From: Achromobacter agilis
GTDB lineage: Bacteria; Pseudomonadota; Gammaproteobacteria; Burkholderiales; Burkholderiaceae_B
Assembly (NCBI RefSeq): GCF_900496965.1
Contig: NZ_UFQB01000004.1
Location: 248,001-312,000 of the forward strand
Reading direction: 5' to 3'
Length of the DNA: 64,000 bases
The notes under the pieces were generated by a model. That model was given only the letters and a program-made list of their open reading frames with translations, made no database searches and was not told the DNA's origin. The translations under genes and the position numbers were made by a program. Below, one piece after another: positions 1-9,243 of this stretch (position 1 is its first letter; each line of letters begins with the position of its first letter).

Positions 1-1109
1 TGGGCGACGACACGCGCGCCTGGGGCCCGCCCTTCCTCAAGGACGGCAACGGCCAGGACACGAATGAATCCGCCTACTACCTCAGCGCCAATCGCAACAA
101 GCGCTCGATCGAGGCCGACATGGCCACGCCGGAAGGCGCGGCCCTGATCCGCGAACTGGCGGCCGTGTCCGACATCCTGGTCGAGAACTTCAAGGTGGGC
201 GGCCTGGCCAAGTACGGCCTGGACTACGACAGCCTCAAGCAGATCAACCCCCGCCTGATATATTGCTCGGTCACGGGATTCGGGCAGGACGGCCCCTTTG
301 CCCAGCGCCCCGGCTATGACTTCATGATCCAGGGCATGGGCGGCCTGATGAGCATCACCGGCGAACGCGACGACCTGCCCGGCGGCGGCCCGCAAAAAGC
401 GGGCGTGGCCGTGACGGACATCGTTACCGGCATGTACGCCACGGTCGCCGTGCTTGCGGCCCTGCAGGAACGGCACCGCAGCGGCCTGGGCCAGCACCTG
501 GACATCGCGCTCCTCGACAGCCACGTGGCCCTGCTGGCCAACCAGAACTCCAACTACTTCAACTCCGGGTTGGCCCCCACGCGCGCCGGCAACGCGCACC
601 AGAACGTCGTGCCCTACCAGGTGTTCGCCGCCAGCGACGGTCATCTGATCGTGGCCACAGGCAACGAATCGCAGTACCGCGCCTACTGCACGGCCATCGG
701 CGCGCCGGAACTCGGAGACGACCCGCGCTACGCCACCAACCGCCTGCGCGTCGCCAACCGCGAAGCGCTAGTCGGCAGGCTGGCCGATCTCATGCGCCAG
801 GGCAAGCGCGACGACTGGATCGCCAAGCTGGAAGCCGTCGGCGTGCCCTGCGGCCCCATCAACAACATCGCGCAGGCCTTCGCGCACCCGCAAGCGCACG
901 CGCGGCAGCTGCGCCGCGACCTGCCCCATCCCGCCGGCGGCATCGCCGCCGTCACCGCCAGCCCCTTGCGGTTCTCGGCCTCGCCGGTTGCATACCGCCG
1001 CGCCCCACCACTGCTGGGCGAGCACACCGAGGAAGTGCTGCGCGACGTGCTGGGGAAATCGGCGGAAGCGATTGCGGCGTTCAAGGCGGCCACCGCGCGG
1101 GCGAACTAG
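1..1109 (+). CDS. CaiB/BaiF family III CoA-transferase, 5'-truncated by window edge
   Basis: The frame is open from the first bases of the window (codons begin at position 3), and the stop is TAG at 1107-1109. About 368 residues are visible, so only some 30 N-terminal residues are missing from a family that is usually near 400 aa. Visible family signatures are the early YYLSANRNKRS segment, then DILVENFKVGG, then YCSVTGFGQDGP, then the ALLDSHVALLANQ helix near the active-site region, and the C-terminal PPLLGEHTEEVL. Family III enzymes move CoA between a carboxylic acid and an acyl-CoA through an aspartyl intermediate; the substrate cannot be told from sequence. The ATG at 120 is internal and is not the start. 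The gene converges on fumA, with a terminator hairpin between them. Confidence 0.9.
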   Translation, partial: GDDTRAWGPPFLKDGNGQDTNESAYYLSANRNKRSIEADMATPEGAALIRELAAVSDILVENFKVGGLAKYGLDYDSLKQINPRLIYCSVTGFGQDGPFAQRPGYDFMIQGMGGLMSITGERDDLPGGGPQKAGVAVTDIVTGMYATVAVLAALQERHRSGLGQHLDIALLDSHVALLANQNSNYFNSGLAPTRAGNAHQNVVPYQVFAASDGHLIVATGNESQYRAYCTAIGAPELGDDPRYATNRLRVANREALVGRLADLMRQGKRDDWIAKLEAVGVPCGPINNIAQAFAHPQAHARQLRRDLPHPAGGIAAVTASPLRFSASPVAYRRAPPLLGEHTEEVLRDVLGKSAEAIAAFKAATARAN

Positions 1110-1153
1110 GACGGCGGGCGCGTTACGCAACGTCCCGCAAGCCGGGGTGCCGC

Positions 1154-1193
1154 CCAAAAAAAACGGCCGCTGATTCTCCAGCGGCCGTTTTCG
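1154..1193. terminator. Bidirectional rho-independent terminator
   Basis: There is a perfect 10-bp stem, AACGGCCGCT (1162-1171) with AGCGGCCGTT (1180-1189), and an 8-nt loop. An A-run precedes it and a short T-run follows it, so it can act on both strands. It sits between the convergent CoA-transferase and fumarase genes. Confidence 0.85.
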
Positions 1194-1205
1194 CGTCAGG
1201 GCGGC

Positions 1206-2729
1206 TTACGCCACGGCGACGGGGATCTTGCCGATCTTGGCCTGCCATTCCTTGGGCCCGGTCGTGTGGACCGAGGTGCCCTGGGCGTCAACCGCCACGG
1301 TCACCGGCATGTCCTTTACGTCGAACTCATAGATGGCTTCCATGCCCAGGTCGGCAAAGCCCAGCACCTTGGCGCCACGGATGGCCTTGGACACCAGGTA
1401 GGCGGCGCCGCCGACGGCCATCAGGTAGGCCGAGCCGTGCTTCTTGATGGACTCGATCGCGACGGGGCCGCGCTCGGACTTGCCGATCATGGAGATCAGG
1501 CCGGTCTGCTCCAGCATCATGTCGGTGAACTTGTCCATGCGGGTGGCGGTGGTGGGACCGGCCGGGCCGACCACTTCGTCGCGCACCGGATCCACCGGGC
1601 CGACGTAGTAGATGACGCGGTTGGTGAAGTCCACGGGCAGCGGCTCGCCCTTGGCCAGCATGTCCTGGATGCGCTTGTGCGCGGCGTCGCGGCCGGTCAG
1701 CATCTTGCCCGACAGCAGCAGGGTCTGGCCCGGCTTCCAGCTGGCGACTTCTTCCTTCGTCAGCGTGTTCAGGTCGACCTGCTTGGACTTGTTGTAGTCA
1801 GGGGCCCAGTGCACTTCCGGCCATTCGGACAGCGCGGGCGGATCGAGGCGCGCGGGGCCCGAGCCGTCCAGTTCGAAATGCGCGTGGCGCGTGGCGGCGC
1901 AGTTCGGGATCATGGCGACGGGCTTGGAGGCCGCGTGCGTCGGGAAGGTGCTGATCTTGACATCGAGCACGGTGGTCAGGCCGCCCAGGCCCTGCGCGCC
2001 GATACCCAACGCGTTGACCTTTTCATACAGTTCGATGCGCAGCTCTTCCAGCTTGTTCTGCGGGCCGCGGGCCAGCAGCTCGTACATGTCGATGTCTTCC
2101 ATCAGCGACTGCTTGGCCATCAGCATGGCTTTTTCGGCGGTGCCGCCGACGCCGATGCCCAGCATGCCCGGCGGGCACCAGCCGGCGCCCATCGTCGGGA
2201 CCGTCTTGAGCACCCAGTCCACCAGCGAGTCGCTGGGGTTCAGCATCGCAAACTTGGACTTGTTTTCCGAACCACCGCCCTTCGAGGCGATCTGCACGTC
2301 GACCTTGTCGCCCGGGACAAGTTCGACGTGCAGGATACAGGGCGTGTTGTCGCGCGTGTTCTTGCGCGCGAACAGCGGGTCGTCCAGCACGGAGGCGCGC
2401 AGCGGATTGTCGGGATTCAGGTAGCCGCGGCGCACGCCTTCGTCGCTCAGTTCCTGCAGCGTGCGCTTGGTGTCGAAGCGCACGTTCATGCCGACCTTCA
2501 GGAAGACGTTCACGATGCCGGTGTCCTGGCAGAGCGGGCGCTTGCCTTCGGCGCACATGCGCGAGTTGGTCAGGATCTGGGCCATCGCATCGCGCGCGGC
2601 CGGGCTTTCCTCGCGCTCGTAGGCGCGCGCCAGGTGGCGGATGTAGTCGACGGGGTGGTAGTAGCTGATGAACTGGATCCCGTCGGCGATCGACTGGATG
2701 AAGTCTTCTTCTTTGATGATGACGGACAT
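1206..2729 (-). CDS. fumA: Fumarate hydratase, class I (iron-sulfur)
   Basis: This 507-aa protein interconverts fumarate and malate in the TCA cycle, in the cytoplasm. It has the single-chain class I layout: an N-terminal [4Fe-4S]-binding domain with C59 and C67 in SRMCAEGKRPLCQDTG, a GGGSENKSKF motif, a third cluster cysteine in WCPPGMLGIGVGG, then the C-terminal swivelling domain with GPTTATRMD. The length is normal for the family. The start ATG is the one in MSVIIKEEDF. The gene is monocistronic: the terminator of the upstream crotonase gene lies just before it, and a convergent terminator follows it. The symbol fumA is used in the class I sense; the paralogue class cannot be resolved further. 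Confidence 0.95.
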   Translation of the reverse strand: MSVIIKEEDFIQSIADGIQFISYYHPVDYIRHLARAYEREESPAARDAMAQILTNSRMCAEGKRPLCQDTGIVNVFLKVGMNVRFDTKRTLQELSDEGVRRGYLNPDNPLRASVLDDPLFARKNTRDNTPCILHVELVPGDKVDVQIASKGGGSENKSKFAMLNPSDSLVDWVLKTVPTMGAGWCPPGMLGIGVGGTAEKAMLMAKQSLMEDIDMYELLARGPQNKLEELRIELYEKVNALGIGAQGLGGLTTVLDVKISTFPTHAASKPVAMIPNCAATRHAHFELDGSGPARLDPPALSEWPEVHWAPDYNKSKQVDLNTLTKEEVASWKPGQTLLLSGKMLTGRDAAHKRIQDMLAKGEPLPVDFTNRVIYYVGPVDPVRDEVVGPAGPTTATRMDKFTDMMLEQTGLISMIGKSERGPVAIESIKKHGSAYLMAVGGAAYLVSKAIRGAKVLGFADLGMEAIYEFDVKDMPVTVAVDAQGTSVHTTGPKEWQAKIGKIPVAVA

Positions 2730-2756
2730 GGCGATATACGGTCTAAGGGGATAACG

Positions 2757-2785
2757 AAAAAACGCGGCCGACCGGGCCGGCCGCG
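2757..2785 (-). terminator. Rho-independent terminator downstream of the crotonase gene
   Basis: The perfect 8-bp arms CGCGGCCG (2763-2770) and CGGCCGCG (2778-2785) enclose a 7-nt loop. On the minus strand the hairpin is followed by six T residues (2757-2762). It lies about 30 bases upstream of the fumA start and would insulate fumA from readthrough. Confidence 0.7.
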
Positions 2786-2824
2786 CACATAAGGACTATT
2801 TTTGCCGCCGGGCCGCCCCAAGGC

Positions 2825-2865
2825 AAAAAGCGCCCCCTCGGGGGGCAGCCAGCGCCCGCGGGCGC
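2825..2865 (-). terminator. GC-rich double inverted repeat, first terminator of the crotonase gene
   Basis: GCCCCC (2832-2837) and GGGGGC (2841-2846) form a tight hairpin; on the minus strand it is followed by GCGCTTTTTG. Next to it is a second perfect palindrome, GCGCCCGCGGGCGC (2852-2865). Together they start 13 bases past the crotonase stop codon. GC-rich paired palindromes of this kind recur after genes in Alcaligenaceae (family knowledge); this is the only copy I see here. Confidence 0.6.
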
Positions 2866-2878
2866 GCGGCGTGGAGGC

Positions 2879-3646
2879 TCATTTCCCCTGCCACACCGGC
2901 TTGCGCTTCTCGGCGAAAGCGGTGGCGCCTTCCTTGGCGTCGGCCGAGGAAAAAATATGGGCGATGAGCGGACGCTGGCGGTCGAACATGCCTTCCTGGT
3001 CCCAGTCGCCGGACTGCGCCACGATGCTCTTGGCGGTCTGCACGGCCAGCGGGCCGTTCTCGACGATGGCGCGGGCCAGTTCCAGGGCGCCGGCCAGGGC
3101 GCCGCCCGGCTCGGTCAGGCGGTTCACCAGCCCAAAGGCGTGAGCGCGCTCGGCCGTGAGCATTTCGCCGGTCAGGATGACTTCCATGGCGATATGGTAC
3201 GGCAGGCGGCGCGGCAGGCGCAGCATGCCGCCGGCGCCCGCCACCAGGCCGCGCTTGACTTCCGGCAGCCCGAACTTGGCGTTGCTGGCGGCCACGATCA
3301 GGTCGGAGGCCAGCGCCATTTCGCAACCACCGGCCAATGCATAGCCTTCGACGGCGGCGATCAGCGGCTTCTTGGGCGGACGCTCGTTCAGGCCGGCAAA
3401 GCCGCGGCCTTCCACGTACGGACGCTGCCCCGACTTGGCGAAGGCCTTCAGGTCCATGCCCGAGGAGAACGTGCCGCCTCCGCCCGTCAGGATGCCGATG
3501 CGGATGTCGTCACGGCTGTCCAGTTGGTCCAGCGCCGCGGCCATGGCCTGCGCGGTCTCCAGATTGATGGCGTTCTTGGCTTCGGGACGGTTGATCGTAA
3601 TGATCTGGATGCCGTCGGTGACTTCTACCGTGATCAGGTCGGACAT
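2879..3646 (-). CDS. Enoyl-CoA hydratase/isomerase (crotonase family)
   Basis: This is a 255-aa cytoplasmic crotonase-fold protein of normal family length. Both glutamates used by true hydratases appear to be present: E109 in AGGCEMALASD and E129 in FGLPEVKRG. The oxyanion-hole region reads TFSSGMDLKAFA (59-70), with serine where many members have CAG. It probably hydrates a trans-2-enoyl-CoA in fatty-acid or aromatic degradation; the substrate is unknown. A clear AGGAG lies six bases before the ATG. It is a single gene, divergent from glyQ, with two terminators after it. Confidence 0.88.
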   Translation of the reverse strand: MSDLITVEVTDGIQIITINRPEAKNAINLETAQAMAAALDQLDSRDDIRIGILTGGGGTFSSGMDLKAFAKSGQRPYVEGRGFAGLNERPPKKPLIAAVEGYALAGGCEMALASDLIVAASNAKFGLPEVKRGLVAGAGGMLRLPRRLPYHIAMEVILTGEMLTAERAHAFGLVNRLTEPGGALAGALELARAIVENGPLAVQTAKSIVAQSGDWDQEGMFDRQRPLIAHIFSSADAKEGATAFAEKRKPVWQGK

Positions 3647-3672
3647 GGGGTGCTCCTTTTTCGGGGGGCCTC

Positions 3673-3698
3673 GGAATCGGATTCCTGGCTTTTATATA
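3673..3698 (-). promoter_or_regulatory. Candidate promoter and operator for the crotonase gene
   Basis: On the minus strand a TATATAA -10-like element (3692-3698) is followed by a perfect palindrome, GGAATCGGATTCC (3673-3685), 27 bases before the start codon. The palindrome falls where transcription would begin, which suits a repressor site. No regulator gene is adjacent and no good -35 is visible. Confidence 0.3.
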
Positions 3699-3914
3699 AG
3701 ACTTGGCTCAACCCGGAATCATACGATCATTGGTTTGACGCTGCTGCCGCCCCCTCGGCCAGACGTCCACCAGGAGCACATTGGGACGGTTCCCAGGCCA
3801 AGGATGTAACCATCCGGCCGCCGCCTGGGAGCAGGACCGCCCGGCGCCAGTTAAAATGCCAGGTTTCCCACGCCCAGGGCAAGCCTTGCCCGGCGGCCGA
3901 ATTCCAAGAATCCT

Positions 3915-4826
<912 letters not shown>

Positions 4827-6965
4827 ATGACGACGAACATCCGCCCGCTGCTGGTCGAACTGCTGACCGAAGAACTTCCGCCCAAGGCCCTGCAGAAGCT
4901 GGGCCAGGCCTTTGCCGAGGGCGTGCGCGCCACGCTGGAGCGCCACGGCCTGCTGGCCGCCGGCTGCGCCGCGACCGCGTATTCCACGCCGCGCCGCCTG
5001 GCCGTGCACCTGTCCGCCGTGCTGGCGCAGGCGCCTGACCAGCCCTACGCCGAAAAACTGATGCCGGTGAAGATCGGCCTGACCGAAGACGGCCGTGCCA
5101 CCCCCGCGCTGCAGAAGAAGCTGGCCGCCAAGGGCCTGGAGAACCTCGACGTCTCCACTCTGGACCGCGAATCCGACGGCAAGCAGGACTACCTGGTCGC
5201 GCGCGGCACCGCCCCCGGCGCCCAGCTGGCCGCCGGCCTGCAGGAAGGCATCGACGCCGCGATCGACGGCCTGCCCATTCCCAAGGTCATGCGCTACCAG
5301 TTGGCCGACGGCGTCACCACGGTCAAATTCGTGCGCCCGGCGCACGGCCTGGTCGCGCTGTTCGGCGCCGACGTGGTGCCCGTCTCGGCGCTGGGCCTGT
5401 CGGCCGGCCGCGAAACCCTGGGCCATCGCTTCATGAGCGCCGGCCCGGTGTCGTTCGCCGATGCCGACGCCTATGCCGCCGCCCTGGCCGAGCGCGGCAG
5501 CGTCGTGGCCTCGTTCGAGGGCCGCCGCGACGAAATCAAGCGCCAGTTGCTCGACCATGCCGGCCGCCTGTCCGCCACCCTGGGCGACGACCCGGAAGTG
5601 GCCGCGCTGCTGGACGAAGTCACCGCGCTGGTCGAGCTCCCCACCGTCTACGTGGGCCAGTTCGAAGAGCAGTTCCTGCAAGTGCCGCAGGAATGCCTGA
5701 TCCTGACCATGCGGCTGAACCAGAAGTACTTCCCGCTGTTCGATCCGGCCACGGGCCGCCTGACGCACCGCTTCCTGATCGTGAGCAATATGCGCACGGA
5801 CAATCCGGTGAACATCGTCGAGGGCAACCAGCGCGTGGTGCGCCCGCGCCTGGCGGACGCGCAGTTCTTCTTTGAAACCGACCGCAAGACGCCGCTGGCC
5901 GCGCGCGTCGAGCAGCTCGGCTCCATCGTCTACCACAACAAGCTGGGCACGCAGCTGGAACGCGTGGAGCGCGTGCGCGCCATCGCCCGCGGCGTGGCCG
6001 GACAGCTGGGCGGCGACGTCTCCGCCGCCGACCGCGCCGCCCTGCTGGCCAAGGCCGACCTGGGCTCCAACATGGTCGGCGAATTCCCCGAACTGCAAGG
6101 CGTCATGGGCGCGTACTACGCGGCCGGCGACGGCGAGCCCGACAGCGTCGTGCAGGCCCTGCGCAACCAGTACCGCAACCGTTACGATGCGCCCGTCACC
6201 CAGGAATCGCTGACCGCCGCCGTGCTGTTCATCGCAGAGCGCGTGGAAACGCTGATCGGCATCTGGGCCATCGGCCTGGCGCCCACCGGCGAACGCGACC
6301 CCTTCGGCCTGCGCCGCGCCGCGCTGGGCCTGATCAGCGCGTTCGAACAGCTGGCCGCGGGCGGCTGGCTGAAGATCAGCCAGGACGGCCCCCTTTCGCT
6401 GGACGGTCTTTTGGAACTGGCGGCGGGCACCTTCCCCGCCGGCAAGATCCCGGCCGACACGCTGGCCGAGGTCCGCGCCTTCATCTACGAACGCTATCGC
6501 AACCAGCTCATCAATGAATTCGACCGCAATGCGGTGGAAGCCGTCATCGCGCTGACCCCGCCCCTGCACCAGGTGGCCGAGCGCGTGCGCGCCGCCGCCG
6601 CGTTCGCGCAGTTGCCGGAAGCCGCCAGCCTGGCCGCGGCCAACAAGCGCATCGGCAATCTGCTCAAGAAGGCCGAAGGCGAGATCGGCGCGGTGAACGA
6701 CGCCGCCCTGGTAGAGCCCGCCGAAAAGGCGCTGGCCGCCGCCGTATCCGCCCTGCGCCCGAAGGCCGAGGCGCAACTGGCCGCGGGCGACTTCGCCGGC
6801 AGCCTGACCACGCTGGCCCAGGCCCGCGAGCCCGTTGACGCCTTCTTTGCCGACGTCATGGTCATGGCCGAAGACCCGGCCGTGCGCGCCAACCGGCTGG
6901 CCCTGCTGGGACAGCTGCATGGCCTGATGAATCAGGTGGCAGACATTTCCAGGCTCGCACAGTGA
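4827..6965 (+). CDS. glyS: Glycyl-tRNA synthetase beta subunit
   Basis: This is a 712-aa subunit needed for tRNA recognition and activity of the alpha2-beta2 enzyme. It begins RPLLVELLTEELPPKALQKL, the standard GlyS opening. It later carries LVELPTVYVGQFEEQFLQVP and QKYFPLFDPATGRLTHRFL, the HD-like HNKLGTQLERVERVRAIA region, and a C-terminal anticodon-binding-type helical domain (DALR-like) with EPVDAFFADVMVM. The ATG follows the glyQ stop with no gap, and the TGA stop overlaps the GTG start of gmhB (GTGA), so the subunits are made from one transcript. Confidence 0.97.
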   Translation: MTTNIRPLLVELLTEELPPKALQKLGQAFAEGVRATLERHGLLAAGCAATAYSTPRRLAVHLSAVLAQAPDQPYAEKLMPVKIGLTEDGRATPALQKKLAAKGLENLDVSTLDRESDGKQDYLVARGTAPGAQLAAGLQEGIDAAIDGLPIPKVMRYQLADGVTTVKFVRPAHGLVALFGADVVPVSALGLSAGRETLGHRFMSAGPVSFADADAYAAALAERGSVVASFEGRRDEIKRQLLDHAGRLSATLGDDPEVAALLDEVTALVELPTVYVGQFEEQFLQVPQECLILTMRLNQKYFPLFDPATGRLTHRFLIVSNMRTDNPVNIVEGNQRVVRPRLADAQFFFETDRKTPLAARVEQLGSIVYHNKLGTQLERVERVRAIARGVAGQLGGDVSAADRAALLAKADLGSNMVGEFPELQGVMGAYYAAGDGEPDSVVQALRNQYRNRYDAPVTQESLTAAVLFIAERVETLIGIWAIGLAPTGERDPFGLRRAALGLISAFEQLAAGGWLKISQDGPLSLDGLLELAAGTFPAGKIPADTLAEVRAFIYERYRNQLINEFDRNAVEAVIALTPPLHQVAERVRAAAAFAQLPEAASLAAANKRIGNLLKKAEGEIGAVNDAALVEPAEKALAAAVSALRPKAEAQLAAGDFAGSLTTLAQAREPVDAFFADVMVMAEDPAVRANRLALLGQLHGLMNQVADISRLAQ

Positions 6966-7501
6966 AACTGATCATCCTCGACCGCGACGGCGTCATCAAC
7001 CAGGACAGCGATGCCTTCGTCAAGAACCCCGACGAATGGATCGCCCTGCCCGGCGCCCTGCACGCCATCGCCCGGCTGACGCAGGCGGGCTGGAAGGTGG
7101 TGGTTGCCACCAACCAGTCGGGGCTGGCCCGCGGCCTGTTCGACATGGATACCCTGACCGCCATCCACGCCAAGATGCGGCGCGAGCTGGCCGCCGCCGG
7201 CGGCAGCATCGATGCCGTGTTCATGTGCCCGCACGGCCCGGACGACAACTGCACCTGCCGCAAGCCCCGGCCGGGCATGTTCGAGCAGATCGGGCACCGC
7301 TACGACGTGGACCTGGCCGGCGTGCCGGCGATCGGCGATTCGCTGCGCGACCTGCAGGCCTCGTCGTCGGTCGGCTGCTCGCCCTGGCTGGTGCTGACCG
7401 GCAACGGCAGCAAGACGCTGGCCAAGGGCGGCCTGCCCGAGAACACGCGCGTGTGCGATGACCTGTCGGCAGTGGCCGACGCCCTGCTCCAGGACAGTTG
7501 A
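6962..7501 (+). CDS. gmhB: D-glycero-beta-D-manno-heptose-1,7-bisphosphate 7-phosphatase
   Basis: This 179-aa HAD-superfamily phosphatase acts in ADP-heptose synthesis for the LPS inner core. The nucleophile and acid are D7 and D9 in ILDRDGVIN. The structural zinc loop of GmhB is present as C89, H91, C97 and C99 (FMCPHGPDDNCTCRKPRPG). The metal-binding motif is GDSLRD (D126). The GTG start at 6962 overlaps the glyS stop by four bases, which indicates translational coupling. The next gene starts four bases past its stop. Confidence 0.93.
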   Translation: MKLIILDRDGVINQDSDAFVKNPDEWIALPGALHAIARLTQAGWKVVVATNQSGLARGLFDMDTLTAIHAKMRRELAAAGGSIDAVFMCPHGPDDNCTCRKPRPGMFEQIGHRYDVDLAGVPAIGDSLRDLQASSSVGCSPWLVLTGNGSKTLAKGGLPENTRVCDDLSAVADALLQDS

Positions 7502-7505
7502 CCCG

Positions 7506-8234
7506 ATGGCCCGGCTACGCTCGCTGCTGTATTTCCTGTTCCTGGCCGTCACGGTCATCCCTTACGCCTTCGCCTGCGTCCTGTGGGCGCCGCTGCCGCT
7601 GCACTGGCGCTACAAGCTGACGGTCGGCTGGCCGCGCCTGGCCATCTGGGGCGCGCGCGTGATCTGCGGCATCCGCTGGCAGGTCAAGGGCTGGGAAAAC
7701 CTGCCTGACGGCCCGGCGGTGCTGCTGTCCAAGCACCAGTCGGCCTGGGAAACGCTGTTCTTCCCCGCCTACATGCCCCGCGAAGTCTGCTTCGTCTACA
7801 AAAAGGAACTGCACATGGTGCCGTTCTTCGGATGGGGCCTGGCGCTGCTGCGCATGATCGCGATCGACCGCTCGAAGGGGCGCGACGCCTTCGATCAGGT
7901 GGTCAAGCAAGGCCAGACCCGCCTGGACGAAGGCCGCTGGCCCCTGCTGTTTCCGGAAGGCACCCGGGTCGCGCCGGGCAAGGTCGCGCGCTACAAGATG
8001 GGCGGTGCGCTCCTGGCGTCCCGCACCGGCGCCGCCGTCATTCCCGTCGCGCACAATGCCGGCGAGTGCTGGCGGCGCAACGCCTTTGTGAAACAACCGG
8101 GCATGGTCACCCTGTCCATCGGTCCCGCGATAGAATCCAAGGGTCTCTCCCCCGAGGAACTGAACCAGAAGGTTCAGGACTGGATCGAAGGGGAAATGCG
8201 GCGTCTCAATCCTGAAAGGTATGTCCAGCCCTGA
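7506..8234 (+). CDS. plsC: 1-acyl-sn-glycerol-3-phosphate acyltransferase (PlsC family)
   Basis: This 242-aa inner-membrane protein probably converts lysophosphatidic acid to phosphatidic acid. The catalytic motif is KHQSAWE, with H77 and E82 where many members have HX4D; the glutamate form is common in the betaproteobacterial subgroup. The FPEGTR acceptor-binding motif is at 149-154. Residues 6-30 form a hydrophobic membrane segment. I chose the ATG at 7506 over an in-frame upstream ATG at 7458, because the upstream one would run into gmhB and adds a non-conserved leader. The stop overlaps the next gene by 14 bases. Confidence 0.9.
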   Translation: MARLRSLLYFLFLAVTVIPYAFACVLWAPLPLHWRYKLTVGWPRLAIWGARVICGIRWQVKGWENLPDGPAVLLSKHQSAWETLFFPAYMPREVCFVYKKELHMVPFFGWGLALLRMIAIDRSKGRDAFDQVVKQGQTRLDEGRWPLLFPEGTRVAPGKVARYKMGGALLASRTGAAVIPVAHNAGECWRRNAFVKQPGMVTLSIGPAIESKGLSPEELNQKVQDWIEGEMRRLNPERYVQP

Positions 8235-9198
8235 TCAGCTCGAACTCCTGTTCGACGTGCAGCCAAACGGCGCGCCCGCCAGCGCGCCGCAGCTGGGCGG
8301 CGCTACCGGCGCGTCCCCGCTTCAGCCTACGCCTCCCAAGCCGCTCTACCCCGACGCGCCGCCGCCCTCCGGCCCCGCTGGCGAACCGCTGCTGACACTC
8401 TCCCCCAACGCCTCGTCGCGCGTGCCGACGCCCTGCCCCGACCCGCTGCCGCCCGGCGCGCGCTGGCGCGAAGTCCCGACCGAACAGCAGCCCATCGGCT
8501 TTGTGCTGCTGCGCTCGCGCCGCCGCAGCATCGGCTTCGTGGTCACGGACGACGGCCTGCGCGTCACCGCCCCCAATTGGGTCACGCTGGCGCAGGTCGA
8601 CGACGCGGTGCGCGAAAAATCGCGCTGGATCCTCGCCAAGCTGCGCGAATGGCATGCCCGCAAGCAGCAGCTGGCCATGGCGCACACGCGCTGGCTGCCG
8701 GGCGGGGAACTGCCCTACCTGGGCAAGCGCATCGTGATCGGCGTAAGCGGCGACAGCCGCCAGGCCTATCTGTCCGGCAACGCCGAGGCCCCCCAGGACG
8801 GCGACACGCTGTGGCTGGCGCTGCCCTCCTCGGCGGACCAGGGCCGAATCCGCGACTCGGCGCAGGCCTGGCTGCAACAGCGCGCCGGCGCCTGGTTCGG
8901 CGCCCGCCTTGCCCACTTCCTGCAGATCAGCGGGCTGAAAATCAGCCGCTGGCGCCTGTCGTCGGCGGCCACGCGCTGGGGCTCCTGCACCAGCGACGGC
9001 AACATCATGCTGAACTGGCGCCTGATCCATTTCGCACCCGCTATCATCGACTACGTCATCGCGCACGAGCTCGCCCATCTGCGTGAAATGAACCACAGTC
9101 AGGACTTCTGGCGCGAGGTGGGCCAGATACTGCCCGGCTTCGAAGATGCCAAGAACATCCTGCGGCGTCACGACCCCGCATCCCTGCCTCAATTCTGA
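8221..9198 (+). CDS. YgjP/WrpA-like metallopeptidase-type protein (DUF45, M48-like)
   Basis: The 325-aa protein ends in a zinc-metallopeptidase domain with HELAH at 282-286 and a third ligand, H292, in NHSQDFW, the arrangement typical of the YgjP group. Further family signals are RRRSIGFVV near residue 100 and SRWRLSSAATRWGSCTS before the HExxH. The first 70 or so residues are a proline- and alanine-rich, poorly conserved leader that E. coli YgjP lacks. The start at 8221 overlaps plsC by 14 bases and the protein is the last member of the glyQ operon. Its substrate is not known to me. Confidence 0.85.
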   Translation: MSSPDQLELLFDVQPNGAPASAPQLGGATGASPLQPTPPKPLYPDAPPPSGPAGEPLLTLSPNASSRVPTPCPDPLPPGARWREVPTEQQPIGFVLLRSRRRSIGFVVTDDGLRVTAPNWVTLAQVDDAVREKSRWILAKLREWHARKQQLAMAHTRWLPGGELPYLGKRIVIGVSGDSRQAYLSGNAEAPQDGDTLWLALPSSADQGRIRDSAQAWLQQRAGAWFGARLAHFLQISGLKISRWRLSSAATRWGSCTSDGNIMLNWRLIHFAPAIIDYVIAHELAHLREMNHSQDFWREVGQILPGFEDAKNILRRHDPASLPQF

Positions 9199-9243
9199 GT
9201 CAACTTGAAGTTTGGTGCCCGTTCCCACACAAGGAGCCTTGAA

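Noticed and set aside
345..378. Ala-Pro run (SurA residues, not window bases) considered as a sign of a frameshift or insertion
   Set aside because: The reading frame continues cleanly into the second parvulin domain with its motifs, so the stretch is a linker and not a break.
1266..2792. Long open frame opposite the fumarase gene
   Set aside because: It mirrors the third-codon G/C pattern of the antisense gene, has a histidine-, valine- and glycine-heavy composition and no recognisable family, while fumA has full class I motifs.
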